Assembly: GCA_045642485.1 (NCBI GenBank)
Contig: JAZUIV010000017.1
Coordinates: 124,001-188,000 of the forward strand
Direction: 5' to 3'
Origin: Cacconaster sp045642485
Lineage (GTDB): Bacteria; Bacteroidota; Bacteroidia; Bacteroidales; UBA932
Length of the DNA stretch: 64,000 nucleotides
Made by a program: the position numbers and the translations under genes. Below the pieces are notes generated by a model. That model saw only the letters and a list, made by a program, of their open reading frames with translations, was not told the DNA's origin and made no database searches. This document shows, one piece after another, positions 43,942 through 52,287 of the stretch. The number at the start of each line of letters is the position of its first letter. The stretch's first letter is position 1.

Positions 43942-46038
43942 TTATTTGCATATTTCAAACAGTTCACCTGAGAACTCCTCCTCGAGAGTGACACTGAAGC
44001 CCTTCTTCTCAAGTTCCGCTCCGGTCATACGGGCGATTTCACGCCCGTCAGGGCCTTGTTTGACGATGTATGACGCTTCCGGGTCGAGGTCCCGTACAGT
44101 GATGACACGTGTCGTTTCAGCCGACCCTTCACGGAAGATACCCACAAGGCCTCCGCTACAGGTTTCGGTGTTGATACGGCAAAAACCGTCCCAACCGCCC
44201 ACACGCGGCATACCGAATCCGGACAGGTCCTGACGGAATGACATTATGCCGTGCTTCTTCTCGAGAGACTTGACCCACGACGACCAGGCCCGGAATTCAG
44301 CCCTTTCCTCCCGACTGAGTTCGCGGGGATCCCCGAGCATAATGGGAAGCGTGCCTGTAAGGGATTTGTAGGCAAGAATGTGCAGCGGCTGGTCCAGTCG
44401 CTGGTTGCCTATTACGAGCGACGTTGCAGGAAGAGCCGGGCTCCGCACCCATCCGAGTTCCCTCACACGCAATGCTCCCGCGGGGGAATACTCTTCTACG
44501 TTTGACAGCCAGTTCCCCTCCGCGTGCTTCGCGATGCCGTAGTCCATCAGCTGCAACTTGCCGGCAGTCTCGAAAGTGCAGTCGATGAAGAGGTCCGGAG
44601 CTTCCGCGTGGAGTTCGTCGAACATCTTCATACATTTCTCGTAGATGACGTCGTATGACTCCTCGTGGTCACGGTGATATTTGTGGTCGGTGGCATAGCA
44701 GCCGGTATGGTCCGGATCATAGACATATGCGCTGGTGACTATCGCCAGGTCGAGTTTCACATATTGTATCCCGTACGCCTTGACATTATGGAGAATGATA
44801 TCTCTGATATAATCGACCCACCCCGTGCCCATACAGGCGGTCACGTTGCTGCCGCTGCCCGTATGCAGGTCGGTGATGTGACCTGATGCACTGCGGACTA
44901 TCCATTCAGGATGACTCTGCACAGTCTCACTGTTCCTGTCGAGCCTGCCCACGCTCAGCCATATACCCGGTTTCATACCGAGAGCCTTGATATGGTCGAA
45001 TATCGGCTTGAGGCCGTTAGGGAACTTTTCGGTGTCTATCTCCCAGTCTATCTTCACCTCGTTGCTGTTTCCCGCAGTGCTGGACCCGCTACTGTTCTGC
45101 CAGCCGTCATCGACGATGAATTCCTCTATGCCGCATTCCGCCGCCGCGTCTGCGAGTTGGAGCAACAGCGTCTCGTTGATGTCGCGATAGAACGGCACCC
45201 AGGTGTTATATACAAATAGCGGCTTGTGTTCAATCTTTTCTATACGCACGCCCATATACTTGCGGATATAGTCCTGGACCGTTGTGCTGACGACACGCTG
45301 ATAGTCCCGTCCTTCGTATGGAGCGGTGAATACCGGGGCGCTTGTCCAGCTCTGACCCGGCGTCAGCCAGCGGCGGAACGGATAGTTCTGGTCCGGCATA
45401 GTTGTACCGGCAAGAAGGCTCTTTCCATCCTCGAATACTGAGGTACGCTTGAGTATGCCGATTGTCTCGTTGCCAACTGCCAGTCCCCGCTGGTCCCTCG
45501 CGTGATGAACCACAACAAGAGGGTCGTCCCAGTCCCCTCGATAGGGGCCCAGCGCCTGGAACCGACCGTATGAGCGGTATATCTGAGAATGGGTGCAGTC
45601 AAGAGTCAGTTCCAAATCTTCGACGCTGACACCTTCGATGCGGATATCATCACTGCCTGCATTGGTGATTCGAATCTCCTTGCGGACAAGCGGAAGATCC
45701 GGATAACTTGTATATATCAGTTCAACCTTCAGCCGCCCGTCCTCACTGGTCAGGGAGATTACCGTGCTGCTGTCAGAGGAGACTTCAATATCCTTCCACC
45801 GGCTGTCACCGGAATAGAGTTTCCCGTCCGCCAGAAATGAGAATTCACGTGAGGTTTCCTCTATGAATCCGTCTTCCTGCCCGGCAAGACGATACAACGC
45901 AGTATTTATCTGTCCGTCAGAGCAATTGACGCTTCGTACAATATGGCTGTTGTCAGCGACCCTGACGATTCCGGCCCAAATGGGAGATGCTGACAGAAGA
46001 AAAAGGGCCAGCAGGAGTGTCCGTTGGAATAATTTCAT
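43942..46038 (-). CDS. Exported GH36-like alpha-galactosidase-type hydrolase
   Basis: A 698-residue glycoside hydrolase that most resembles GH36 alpha-galactosidases. A signal peptide covers about 1-22 (LLLALFLLSASPIWAG). An N-terminal beta-sandwich (about 25-260) leads into the TIM barrel with FIVDDGWQ (310-314) and the nucleophile strand YVKLDLA (Asp430), where classic GH36 has KWDxN. The usual acid/base segment (GGGGRFD) is replaced by FIDCTFETAGKLQLMDYG, so specificity or mechanism may differ. A small beta C-terminus ends LFEICK. It follows a BACON-like lipoprotein gene on the same strand. The substrate is not predictable. Confidence 0.82.
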   Translation of the reverse strand: MKLFQRTLLLALFLLSASPIWAGIVRVADNSHIVRSVNCSDGQINTALYRLAGQEDGFIEETSREFSFLADGKLYSGDSRWKDIEVSSDSSTVISLTSEDGRLKVELIYTSYPDLPLVRKEIRITNAGSDDIRIEGVSVEDLELTLDCTHSQIYRSYGRFQALGPYRGDWDDPLVVVHHARDQRGLAVGNETIGILKRTSVFEDGKSLLAGTTMPDQNYPFRRWLTPGQSWTSAPVFTAPYEGRDYQRVVSTTVQDYIRKYMGVRIEKIEHKPLFVYNTWVPFYRDINETLLLQLADAAAECGIEEFIVDDGWQNSSGSSTAGNSNEVKIDWEIDTEKFPNGLKPIFDHIKALGMKPGIWLSVGRLDRNSETVQSHPEWIVRSASGHITDLHTGSGSNVTACMGTGWVDYIRDIILHNVKAYGIQYVKLDLAIVTSAYVYDPDHTGCYATDHKYHRDHEESYDVIYEKCMKMFDELHAEAPDLFIDCTFETAGKLQLMDYGIAKHAEGNWLSNVEEYSPAGALRVRELGWVRSPALPATSLVIGNQRLDQPLHILAYKSLTGTLPIMLGDPRELSREERAEFRAWSSWVKSLEKKHGIMSFRQDLSGFGMPRVGGWDGFCRINTETCSGGLVGIFREGSAETTRVITVRDLDPEASYIVKQGPDGREIARMTGAELEKKGFSVTLEEEFSGELFEICK

Positions 46039-46045
46039 ATCTATT

Positions 46046-46064
46046 AAAAAGCGCCGTCGGCGCC
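46046..46064 (-). terminator. Weak terminator upstream of the GH36-like gene
   Basis: On minus GGCGCC-GAC-GGCGCT is followed by TTTTTAAT. It lies between the BACON-like gene and the GH36-like start, so it may attenuate read-through rather than end the operon. Confidence 0.5.
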
Positions 46065-46084
46065 ATTAAGGAATGATTAAAGTA

Positions 46085-46723
46085 TTAAAGGGTATCCTGA
46101 AGAATATGCAGCTGAAGAACATCCGCATCGGAGTATCCGTCAAGAGCGATTTCCACCGAATATTCTTTCGGCTGACCGCCGGTATTCTCGGGGATGGAGA
46201 CCTCAACCCAGGTTCCATTTTCCTTTCCGGAAGAGGGGGAGACATTCCCCGCCCACGCTGATCCGTCCACCGTCATAGTCCTTACGGACCAGGGGTGATT
46301 GGCATTGACATAGAACCTCTGGATTGATGCCTGCCCACCGACAATCCTTGCATGATCTTCACAGATGACGAAAGGAGCGGCGTGAAGGGTCACCACAGAT
46401 TTCCCGGTATGGTATGAGGAATCGATGTAAGTGACAAACTCTATCCGGACAGGATAGTCTGTGCAAGAATAATTTTCAGGGACACTGACTGTCACCTTGG
46501 TGTCACCGTATCCGCTTACAGGAGACACGCTTACACCCTGGTCCGTCCACTTGGCTTCCCACCTTCCGTTGGAGAATACAGTGAACTCGGCAACGCCGCC
46601 CTTGTATGTCAGTTCGGTATTGGTGGTACTGAAAAAATTGTCGGGAGTGACTTTCGTTGAGCAGGAAGCCACAAGCGCAGATGCCGCCACAGTCAACAGG
46701 ACGATATGCAGGATTCGATTCAT
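46085..46723 (-). CDS. BACON-like domain lipoprotein
   Basis: A 212-residue surface or periplasmic lipoprotein. The signal MNRILHIVLLTVAASALVASC has its lipobox Cys at 21. Two beta-sandwich repeats follow with the BACON pattern (FTVFSNGRWEAKWTDQGVSVSP near 50, then VNANHPWSVRTM with VEVSIPENTGG near 150), a module often linked to carbohydrate or mucin binding. It lies 46 bp upstream of the GH36-like gene on the same strand and is divergent from another BACON-like gene. A TAACTTTG box ends 5 bp before its ATG. Ligand unknown. Confidence 0.75.
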   Translation of the reverse strand: MNRILHIVLLTVAASALVASCSTKVTPDNFFSTTNTELTYKGGVAEFTVFSNGRWEAKWTDQGVSVSPVSGYGDTKVTVSVPENYSCTDYPVRIEFVTYIDSSYHTGKSVVTLHAAPFVICEDHARIVGGQASIQRFYVNANHPWSVRTMTVDGSAWAGNVSPSSGKENGTWVEVSIPENTGGQPKEYSVEIALDGYSDADVLQLHILQDTL

Positions 46724-46728
46724 ACCTG

Positions 46729-46736
46729 CAAAGTTA
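46729..46736 (-). promoter_or_regulatory. Predicted -7 box of the BACON-like/GH36 unit
   Basis: TAACTTTG on minus ends 5 bp from the ATG at 46723, so the message would be near-leaderless. Confidence 0.5.
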
Positions 46737-46763
46737 TTCTTTTTTTTTCATATCTTCGCGGTG

Positions 46764-47135
46764 ATGATGAAAAAGATTGTAACCGTTGCCGTCGCATCGA
46801 CCATTGCGGCACTGACCGTCATCCAGATGGTCTCGTGCGAGAAATATGTCCTGCCGGAACTGACCGTAGCACCAGACACCCTCCGATTCGGTGCCGCCGC
46901 GGATTCCGCTCTCGTAAAAGTACACTCCAACGTCATCTGGAGCAACAAGGACAACCCCGACTGGATAAGCGTCTCCGTTGACTGGGGGGACTCGGATGCC
47001 GAGACTTTCGTGTCCGTGACTGAAAATACCGCGACCCAGGCCCGTCAGGCCCAGGTCTCGATAAAGTCAGAAACCATCCAAAGGTATATCGTCGTCGAAC
47101 AGGCCGGGGCTACTTCGCAGGCTCCACAACCTTGA
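46764..47135 (+). CDS. Small BACON-like lipoprotein
   Basis: A 123-residue protein. The signal (MMKKIVTVAVASTIAALTVI then QMVSC) has lipobox Cys at about 25. One beta-sandwich domain follows: LRFGAAADSALVKVHSNVIW, then WISVSV, and VTENTATQARQAQVSI, ending VVEQAG; this is a BACON-type repeat. Two adjacent ATGs (46764, 46767) are equal candidates. A longer frame to 46497 would overlap the divergent gene and lacks a signal. Its last 26 bp overlap the convergent C69 peptidase gene. Confidence 0.72.
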   Translation: MMKKIVTVAVASTIAALTVIQMVSCEKYVLPELTVAPDTLRFGAAADSALVKVHSNVIWSNKDNPDWISVSVDWGDSDAETFVSVTENTATQARQAQVSIKSETIQRYIVVEQAGATSQAPQP

Positions 47136-48783
47136 TGACCTCTCCGTGGTCCTTCACAATTGACCTGAGCCACCTTTCGCGGAATTTCGGATGCTCCGGA
47201 GATTCGGGGATATTCACTCCGGCCCCGTTGTCCTTGAACGAACCGTCGAGATTCTGTCTCTTGACGTTGCCGTCCATATACTTGACCAGAATGTAGTTCT
47301 CCATCTTCTTCCACTGCTCGAAAAGATACTGGGACCTCAATGCGCAGAACTGTGTCATAGAAGCAAGTGCCTCTGTCTTTTTTCCTTGGTCGAGCAACTG
47401 CAGAAGCTCTGCATCCTTTGCGGCGAGAAGTTTCAGGTTCTCGTTTTCATAATTGACTATGAAGGCCCTCAGTTCAGGAACCACACGGTCATAGTAGAGA
47501 TAGGCAAACTGGGCGACTTTGTTGAACTGCCAGAAGGCGGATGTGGGGCTGTATTCAATCATCGAACCGTTTCCGTGCTCAAAGCAGTGGGGAACGGCGG
47601 TAATGTTTGTGTAAATCGGGGTCAGGGCGCTGGTAGCGGCATCATCCACTCCGAACCAAAGAACGCCTCCAACCTCATCCGGCAGCCAATTCCGTGACTG
47701 GCAGACAATCCAGAATCCTGTCTGCTGGGTTGCAATCGAGCGCTCGAAAGAGTATGTCTGCCCGTCAATTTCAAAATCCATCGGACGCCATCTGTAGGGA
47801 AGGCGGCTGGGGCCGGCACCGACATCTTCGCTGAAATCCATCGGAGTGCCTTCGTAATGATCTCTCATCACGTCCGCAACGTCTCTGAGAGAAACCTTGG
47901 ACGAAGGCTTTATGTAGAGAGGCATCTTGTTGGCGGCATTGTAACCCAAAGCGAAATCAAGATATCTGTCACTGTCGAACCCCTCCTTGCCGAGAATGCG
48001 GAAAGCAGACCATACTCTGGCCTCACATCCCCTCAAACCGCTGAAATCAGCCGGACAATAGGTATCGCAGAAACTGAACTCCTCATCTTTTCCGCTGAAC
48101 CACCCTTTTTCCCTGGCGAAAGAGATGACATCGGGAGAATAGAGGCAATTCTCGGGGTCATTCAGAGGGAAATGATGAATCCTGCTTTGGTTGGCGTGCG
48201 CGCATATATATCCGTCAGGAATTCTGACGGCTACCCAGACGGCTCCCTTCTGCTCTCCCTTTCCCACCATCTCCATAATCCAACATTCATCCTTGTCGGC
48301 GATGCTGAAGGATTCTCCGGCGGAAGGATATCCGTATCTCTGCATGAATCCGTCGATGACAGATATGGCTTCACGGGCGGTGGAGGCCCGCTGAAGAGTC
48401 ACGTATATCAGTGAACCGTAGTCCATTATCCCCTTAGGATTCGCAAGACCCTCACGGCCTCCGAAAGTGGTTTCGGTGATAATGAGCTGATGCTCGTTCA
48501 TATTTCCCACCGTCTGATAGGTGTGGGCAACCTGATCAATCTCCCCTTTGGGGAATCCGGTGTCCCATTCGCTGATTTTCAGCCGGGAGCCCTTTCTCCA
48601 GTCCGCGGACGGGTGGAAATATAGTTCCCCGAAAAGCTGGTGGGAATCAGCGGCATAGGAAACCATAACAGAGCCGTCGGCAGAAGCGCCTTTGGTGATA
48701 ATGACGTTGGTGCAGGCATCCGTCACAGGGGACTGGAACAGAGCCATTGCAAATGAGACGAGCAGAAGAGCCAATTTTTTCAT
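47110..48783 (-). CDS. C69 family dipeptidase, exported
   Basis: A 557-residue N-terminal-nucleophile peptidase that should remove dipeptides from peptides in the periplasm or outside. A signal peptide covers about 1-23 (LALLLVSFAMALFQSPVTDA) and cleavage would expose Cys24 in ACTNVIITKGASADGS, the C69 nucleophile, so export and activation may be coupled. Other family segments: SYAADSH, TETTFGGREGL, and a long C-terminal helical region. It does not look truncated. It is convergent with the small BACON-like gene (26-bp overlap) and divergent from the gene at 48861. Confidence 0.88.
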   Translation of the reverse strand: MKKLALLLVSFAMALFQSPVTDACTNVIITKGASADGSVMVSYAADSHQLFGELYFHPSADWRKGSRLKISEWDTGFPKGEIDQVAHTYQTVGNMNEHQLIITETTFGGREGLANPKGIMDYGSLIYVTLQRASTAREAISVIDGFMQRYGYPSAGESFSIADKDECWIMEMVGKGEQKGAVWVAVRIPDGYICAHANQSRIHHFPLNDPENCLYSPDVISFAREKGWFSGKDEEFSFCDTYCPADFSGLRGCEARVWSAFRILGKEGFDSDRYLDFALGYNAANKMPLYIKPSSKVSLRDVADVMRDHYEGTPMDFSEDVGAGPSRLPYRWRPMDFEIDGQTYSFERSIATQQTGFWIVCQSRNWLPDEVGGVLWFGVDDAATSALTPIYTNITAVPHCFEHGNGSMIEYSPTSAFWQFNKVAQFAYLYYDRVVPELRAFIVNYENENLKLLAAKDAELLQLLDQGKKTEALASMTQFCALRSQYLFEQWKKMENYILVKYMDGNVKRQNLDGSFKDNGAGVNIPESPEHPKFRERWLRSIVKDHGEVIKVVEPAK

Positions 48784-48829
48784 ATACAGAGTTCTATACT
48801 ATTTATGCCACTAAGATACAAAAAATATC

Positions 48830-48837
48830 TATCTTTG
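48830..48837 (+). promoter_or_regulatory. Predicted -7 box for the gene at 48861
   Basis: TATCTTTG ends 23 bp before the ATG at 48861. A -33 box is not clear. Confidence 0.5.
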
Positions 48838-48860
48838 TCTCCGAACACATTCTGAAGACT

Positions 48861-49277
48861 ATGAACGGGAAAAAACTCATATCCACGGCCGCAGTTCTCC
48901 TTCTTCTCTCCTTCACTGCCATCGGACAGGAGCAGGAAGCGCCGTCGGCAGAAAAATTCGCGGCAGACCATCTCGAATTCCTCATCAGGAACATAGAAAT
49001 AGATGAAATCCAGGCCTTTTTCGCCGATTCCGTCTATCAGCACAACTTCAGTGGGCTTATTGACGAGGTGGAAGCCCTCAAAAAGAGCGGAATATCGACA
49101 AACAATGTCTATGAATCCGTATCTGACAAATGGATGGACAAAACCGACAAGGCATTGGAGCAGATTCTCACTCCGGCACAATGGAAGAAATATCTCAAAA
49201 CCTCTTTCGGCAAGGAAAAAGGCAGGCGCGACAAGAGGATGGCAAAACGGGCCGCCGAAGGGAACGGGGCCAAATAG
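48861..49277 (+). CDS. Small secreted helical protein of unknown function
   Basis: A 138-residue protein with a signal peptide (MNGKKLISTAAVLLLLSFTAIGQ). The mature part is helical and highly charged; the C-terminus is very basic (GKEKGRRDKRMAKRAAEG). An ALEQILTPAQWKKYLKTSFGK segment recalls the LTxxQ motif of Spy/CpxP-like periplasmic proteins, but the match is short and I do not assign the family. The ATG at 48861 follows its promoter box; an upstream start at 48747 would run through that box. Convergent with the DUF4988 run, 1 bp apart. Confidence 0.7.
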   Translation: MNGKKLISTAAVLLLLSFTAIGQEQEAPSAEKFAADHLEFLIRNIEIDEIQAFFADSVYQHNFSGLIDEVEALKKSGISTNNVYESVSDKWMDKTDKALEQILTPAQWKKYLKTSFGKEKGRRDKRMAKRAAEGNGAK

Positions 49278-49278
49278 A

Positions 49279-50787
49279 CTATTCGACCTTCAACTGACCG
49301 ACTTTCATTATCGTGCGGTTTCCCCAGGAGAGGAATACCGCTATGCTGACTGTGTCCCCCACTGCCACATTTTCTTTCAAAGAGAAACTGACCTGGTGGC
49401 TTATGCTCTTTTTGGCAGAGCCGTCAACAGGCGTGAGGTCGCTTCCCTGCCCGACTGTAACGTCCGTCACACCATTGACCGCCACGGCTTCAAGTTCGTA
49501 GATAAACTCCTCTTTCTCATTGATGCCCAGGGAATCTATACCTGCCGTGAAAGAACCTGTCCCCTCCTCTTTCAGAATCTTCCAGTCAGAAGATGATGAA
49601 AGATGGAGATAAGGGGTACAATCTTCCATTCTGACAAGAGAGACTTTTCTTTCAGCACCCTCGCTATCTTTCTCCGTCAAAGTAAGTTCGATGGTTCCGT
49701 TTTTCTCCTCGATTTTCTCAAAGAATCTTATCGGAGATGCAAGAACCGGATTACCTTCCGAATCCAGCAGAAATTCAACTTCGCCATCTCCGACAGCAAT
49801 CGTGAAATAGAATTTGCCGTTCACGGCGACCGCTCTCAATACCGGAACCACGTTCTGTGGAGCGGCACTGACCACTTCACCTTTGTATCTGACCGGCTCA
49901 TCCCCGATTTTCCAGTAATAAGACCATTGGGAGTTCCAGCCTATCGACAATACTTTTACCGAAGATGTATCCCTTCCGCTGCGCAAGGGAAAAGCCCTGC
50001 CGTCAGCAAAGACAACATCATATCCGACAATCTTTCCCCCTTCCACAATCTCTGTCACACTTTTCACGAAAACAGTCGTGTCAACCCCGTCAATAAGTTC
50101 TCCGACTATCTTCATATTGCTGTTTATGGTATCGCACATCGCATTCAGTCCGTCGAACATGGACTGGGTGGGAATCTGAAACACATTTACTCCGTCGGCA
50201 AGGGTGATTGTCACAATTCCGTCATCAGAGCATTCCACACTGTTGAAGACAGCGGAGCCCGAATAGCCGTGAGCCGTCTCCCCGGAACCCTCAAGAAGAT
50301 GCCAGGACTCCTCGTCAAACGAATAGTACCAGTAATCCTTCCCTCCAGTTTCTTCAACTTTCACCTTGGGGACTATGGCACTTGCACGTATCCGGAGTCC
50401 CTTGGAATCATAGAGCCACTTCACTTCACCCCGTTCCCCCATCTGAACAGTCCAGTAATAGACATCATCTGCTTTCTGGATACCCATTATCGGAGTCAGT
50501 CCATCCTTCCCATTGCGCAGGGTCACCACTTTTCCGCTGGAAAAAGAAATCCTGTACGAACCGTCTTCCAACTTTTCAACAGCAGATATCAAATCGTTCC
50601 GCTCGATTGCGTCCGCAATGTCCGAAATGGACTGATAAGTCTTGTTCAGGGCATATACCTCCTCTTCGAGAATCTTCACCCTTTCCTTCAGAACTGCAAT
50701 TTCCTCCTCAAGTTCTTTCTGGCATCCGGAGCACAACGCCGCGACAGCCAGGAGTATCGTCAAAATATGTTTGAATTCTTTCTTCAT
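49279..50787 (-). CDS. DUF4988-type lipoprotein, paralogue 3 of 3
   Basis: A 502-residue lipoprotein (MKKEFKHILTILLAVAALCS, lipobox Cys22), probably on the outer membrane; function unknown. An N-terminal coiled coil (LEEEIAVLKERVKILEEEVY, about 25-65) leads to a beta segment with SGKVVTLRNGKDG and a DDVYYWTVQMGERGEVKWL hairpin. The same order repeats from about residue 215: helix MFDGLNAMCDTINSNMK, then VGYDVVFADGRAFPLRSG and YYWKIG. A C-terminal beta domain ends with MKVGQLKVE. Two similar genes lie directly upstream with 9- and 15-bp gaps. Sequence identity among the three is modest, so the copies are old. Confidence 0.82.
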   Translation of the reverse strand: MKKEFKHILTILLAVAALCSGCQKELEEEIAVLKERVKILEEEVYALNKTYQSISDIADAIERNDLISAVEKLEDGSYRISFSSGKVVTLRNGKDGLTPIMGIQKADDVYYWTVQMGERGEVKWLYDSKGLRIRASAIVPKVKVEETGGKDYWYYSFDEESWHLLEGSGETAHGYSGSAVFNSVECSDDGIVTITLADGVNVFQIPTQSMFDGLNAMCDTINSNMKIVGELIDGVDTTVFVKSVTEIVEGGKIVGYDVVFADGRAFPLRSGRDTSSVKVLSIGWNSQWSYYWKIGDEPVRYKGEVVSAAPQNVVPVLRAVAVNGKFYFTIAVGDGEVEFLLDSEGNPVLASPIRFFEKIEEKNGTIELTLTEKDSEGAERKVSLVRMEDCTPYLHLSSSSDWKILKEEGTGSFTAGIDSLGINEKEEFIYELEAVAVNGVTDVTVGQGSDLTPVDGSAKKSISHQVSFSLKENVAVGDTVSIAVFLSWGNRTIMKVGQLKVE

Positions 50788-50802
50788 ACCGGAATTTACG
50801 AT

Positions 50803-52278
50803 TTATTTCTTGCAGACAAGTTCTATGCTATACGTTTTCAGGAGGCCCCTGCCGTTTGAGACTATCACGGACATTCTGCTGTCCGTGCTGAAAGAGGCGG
50901 GAGATGTGACGGAGACAGTCCATACGGACCTCTGCTCATTCGGTTCGGCTTTGGCGACAAAACCTTCGGAGGTCACGGGAAGAACTTCATATTCGGAATA
51001 ATCCACCGTTTTTCCCGTCGTTGTCAGATTTACAATGACTGTCGCCGTATCCTCCGCACCCATAACCAGAGACGTACTGTCAAACAGTGCGTCGAAATCC
51101 TGATACCTCTCTATCCAGTACTCCTGGGAACCCTGCCTTATATATACATATTCATCAGTCACCTCAATGGCATCCATAACGGCGTTCTCCTTCAAACTGG
51201 CTCTCACCGGATTGCCATAGCCATCCTTGACCGGCTGCCAGTGATCGCCCCCATCGAAGGAGATTCCCCAGAAGTAGATGCCGTCCGAGTCCCATCTGAA
51301 AGCGCCTATCTGCGGCACAGACCTGACCGCATCTGCCCGGACCTTCTCGCCGTTGTAAAGCGCCCAGGTGAAAGAGGTATCCCCAACCTGCTTGACAGTC
51401 CAGTAATATGCAGAATCTTCCGGATTGTCCGGATCCCGCAAGACTCCCACCTCAGGCCTGTTGGTCGAAGTCCCGTCATAAAAAGACATCTGTGTGCCGT
51501 CGGACAATGTCATCCTGTACCCTGTCGTATCACCCGCAGTGCTGACTATGGGGAATACACCGTTAATGAAGAGTTTCTCTCTGAATATCCTGAGGATTGT
51601 CTCTGTTGACCTGTAGTTTTCATTGGCCAGGCGGACGGTCTGCTCAATCTTTTCATAGGCGGACCAGGAGGGAACTGCGATGGAAGTGGAATCCTTCATC
51701 TTGAATATAATGTATTCCGCTGAATCGATTACCGCCTCAAAGAAAGCCTGAGGGCTCTCTCCGGTGGCTCTTCCGTAAGGAACGCCGTTATACTTGTCGG
51801 TCCAGGTCAGTCCATCATCGTACGAGACCTCCCACATCCCTTCATTGATACGGAACTGAGGAGAAGATGCACTCGCGGCAACCAGATTGCCGTCATTCGT
51901 CCGTATGAACTGCGTCTGGCCGCCGGGCGTGGACATTGCCCAGTAATATTTTCCGTCGGAATTCATCTTGACGCCGACCAGAGGATCATCGGCAGATATC
52001 CCTTCGCGAATCACGACAGGCCCGCTGTTTGAGAAATATATTGTATAGACCGTGTTTCCGTCGATTTTTTCCTGAGTGACTTCCGTCACAAAATCATGGT
52101 CCTCAATAGCCGACACTACCGATGTCAGCGCTTTAATATTGCTGTTGAGTCTTTCGCAGGCCGCCTCAAGAGAACTCAGTCTCCTGTCAAGAAGGTTGAG
52201 TTCATTCTCAATGGCGTCAGAACATCCGGCCGTCACGAGACAGACCGCAAAAATGAAGTATAAAAGATTCTTTTTCAT
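50803..52278 (-). CDS. DUF4988-type lipoprotein, paralogue 2 of 3
   Basis: A 491-residue lipoprotein (MKKNLLYFIFAVCLVTAGC, lipobox Cys19). Layout repeats that of its neighbours: coiled coil LLDRRLSSLEAACERLNSN (about 28-50), a beta segment with NSGPVVIREG, the hairpin SDGKYYWAMSTPGGQTQF, a middle helix near 210, then a second unit with YRMTLSDGTQMSFYDG and YYWTVKQVG, and DGIYFWGISFDGGDHW. The C-terminal 100 residues form a different beta domain (MSVIVSNGRGLLKTYSIEL). No catalytic motif is seen. A 15-bp gap leads to paralogue 3 and 9 bp separates it from paralogue 1. Confidence 0.82.
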   Translation of the reverse strand: MKKNLLYFIFAVCLVTAGCSDAIENELNLLDRRLSSLEAACERLNSNIKALTSVVSAIEDHDFVTEVTQEKIDGNTVYTIYFSNSGPVVIREGISADDPLVGVKMNSDGKYYWAMSTPGGQTQFIRTNDGNLVAASASSPQFRINEGMWEVSYDDGLTWTDKYNGVPYGRATGESPQAFFEAVIDSAEYIIFKMKDSTSIAVPSWSAYEKIEQTVRLANENYRSTETILRIFREKLFINGVFPIVSTAGDTTGYRMTLSDGTQMSFYDGTSTNRPEVGVLRDPDNPEDSAYYWTVKQVGDTSFTWALYNGEKVRADAVRSVPQIGAFRWDSDGIYFWGISFDGGDHWQPVKDGYGNPVRASLKENAVMDAIEVTDEYVYIRQGSQEYWIERYQDFDALFDSTSLVMGAEDTATVIVNLTTTGKTVDYSEYEVLPVTSEGFVAKAEPNEQRSVWTVSVTSPASFSTDSRMSVIVSNGRGLLKTYSIELVCKK

Positions 52279-52287
52279 ATCGACGCG

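Noticed and set aside
49603..50859. 418-codon frame antisense to a DUF4988 gene
   Set aside because: No signal peptide or domain, and it overlaps a gene with a lipobox and family match.
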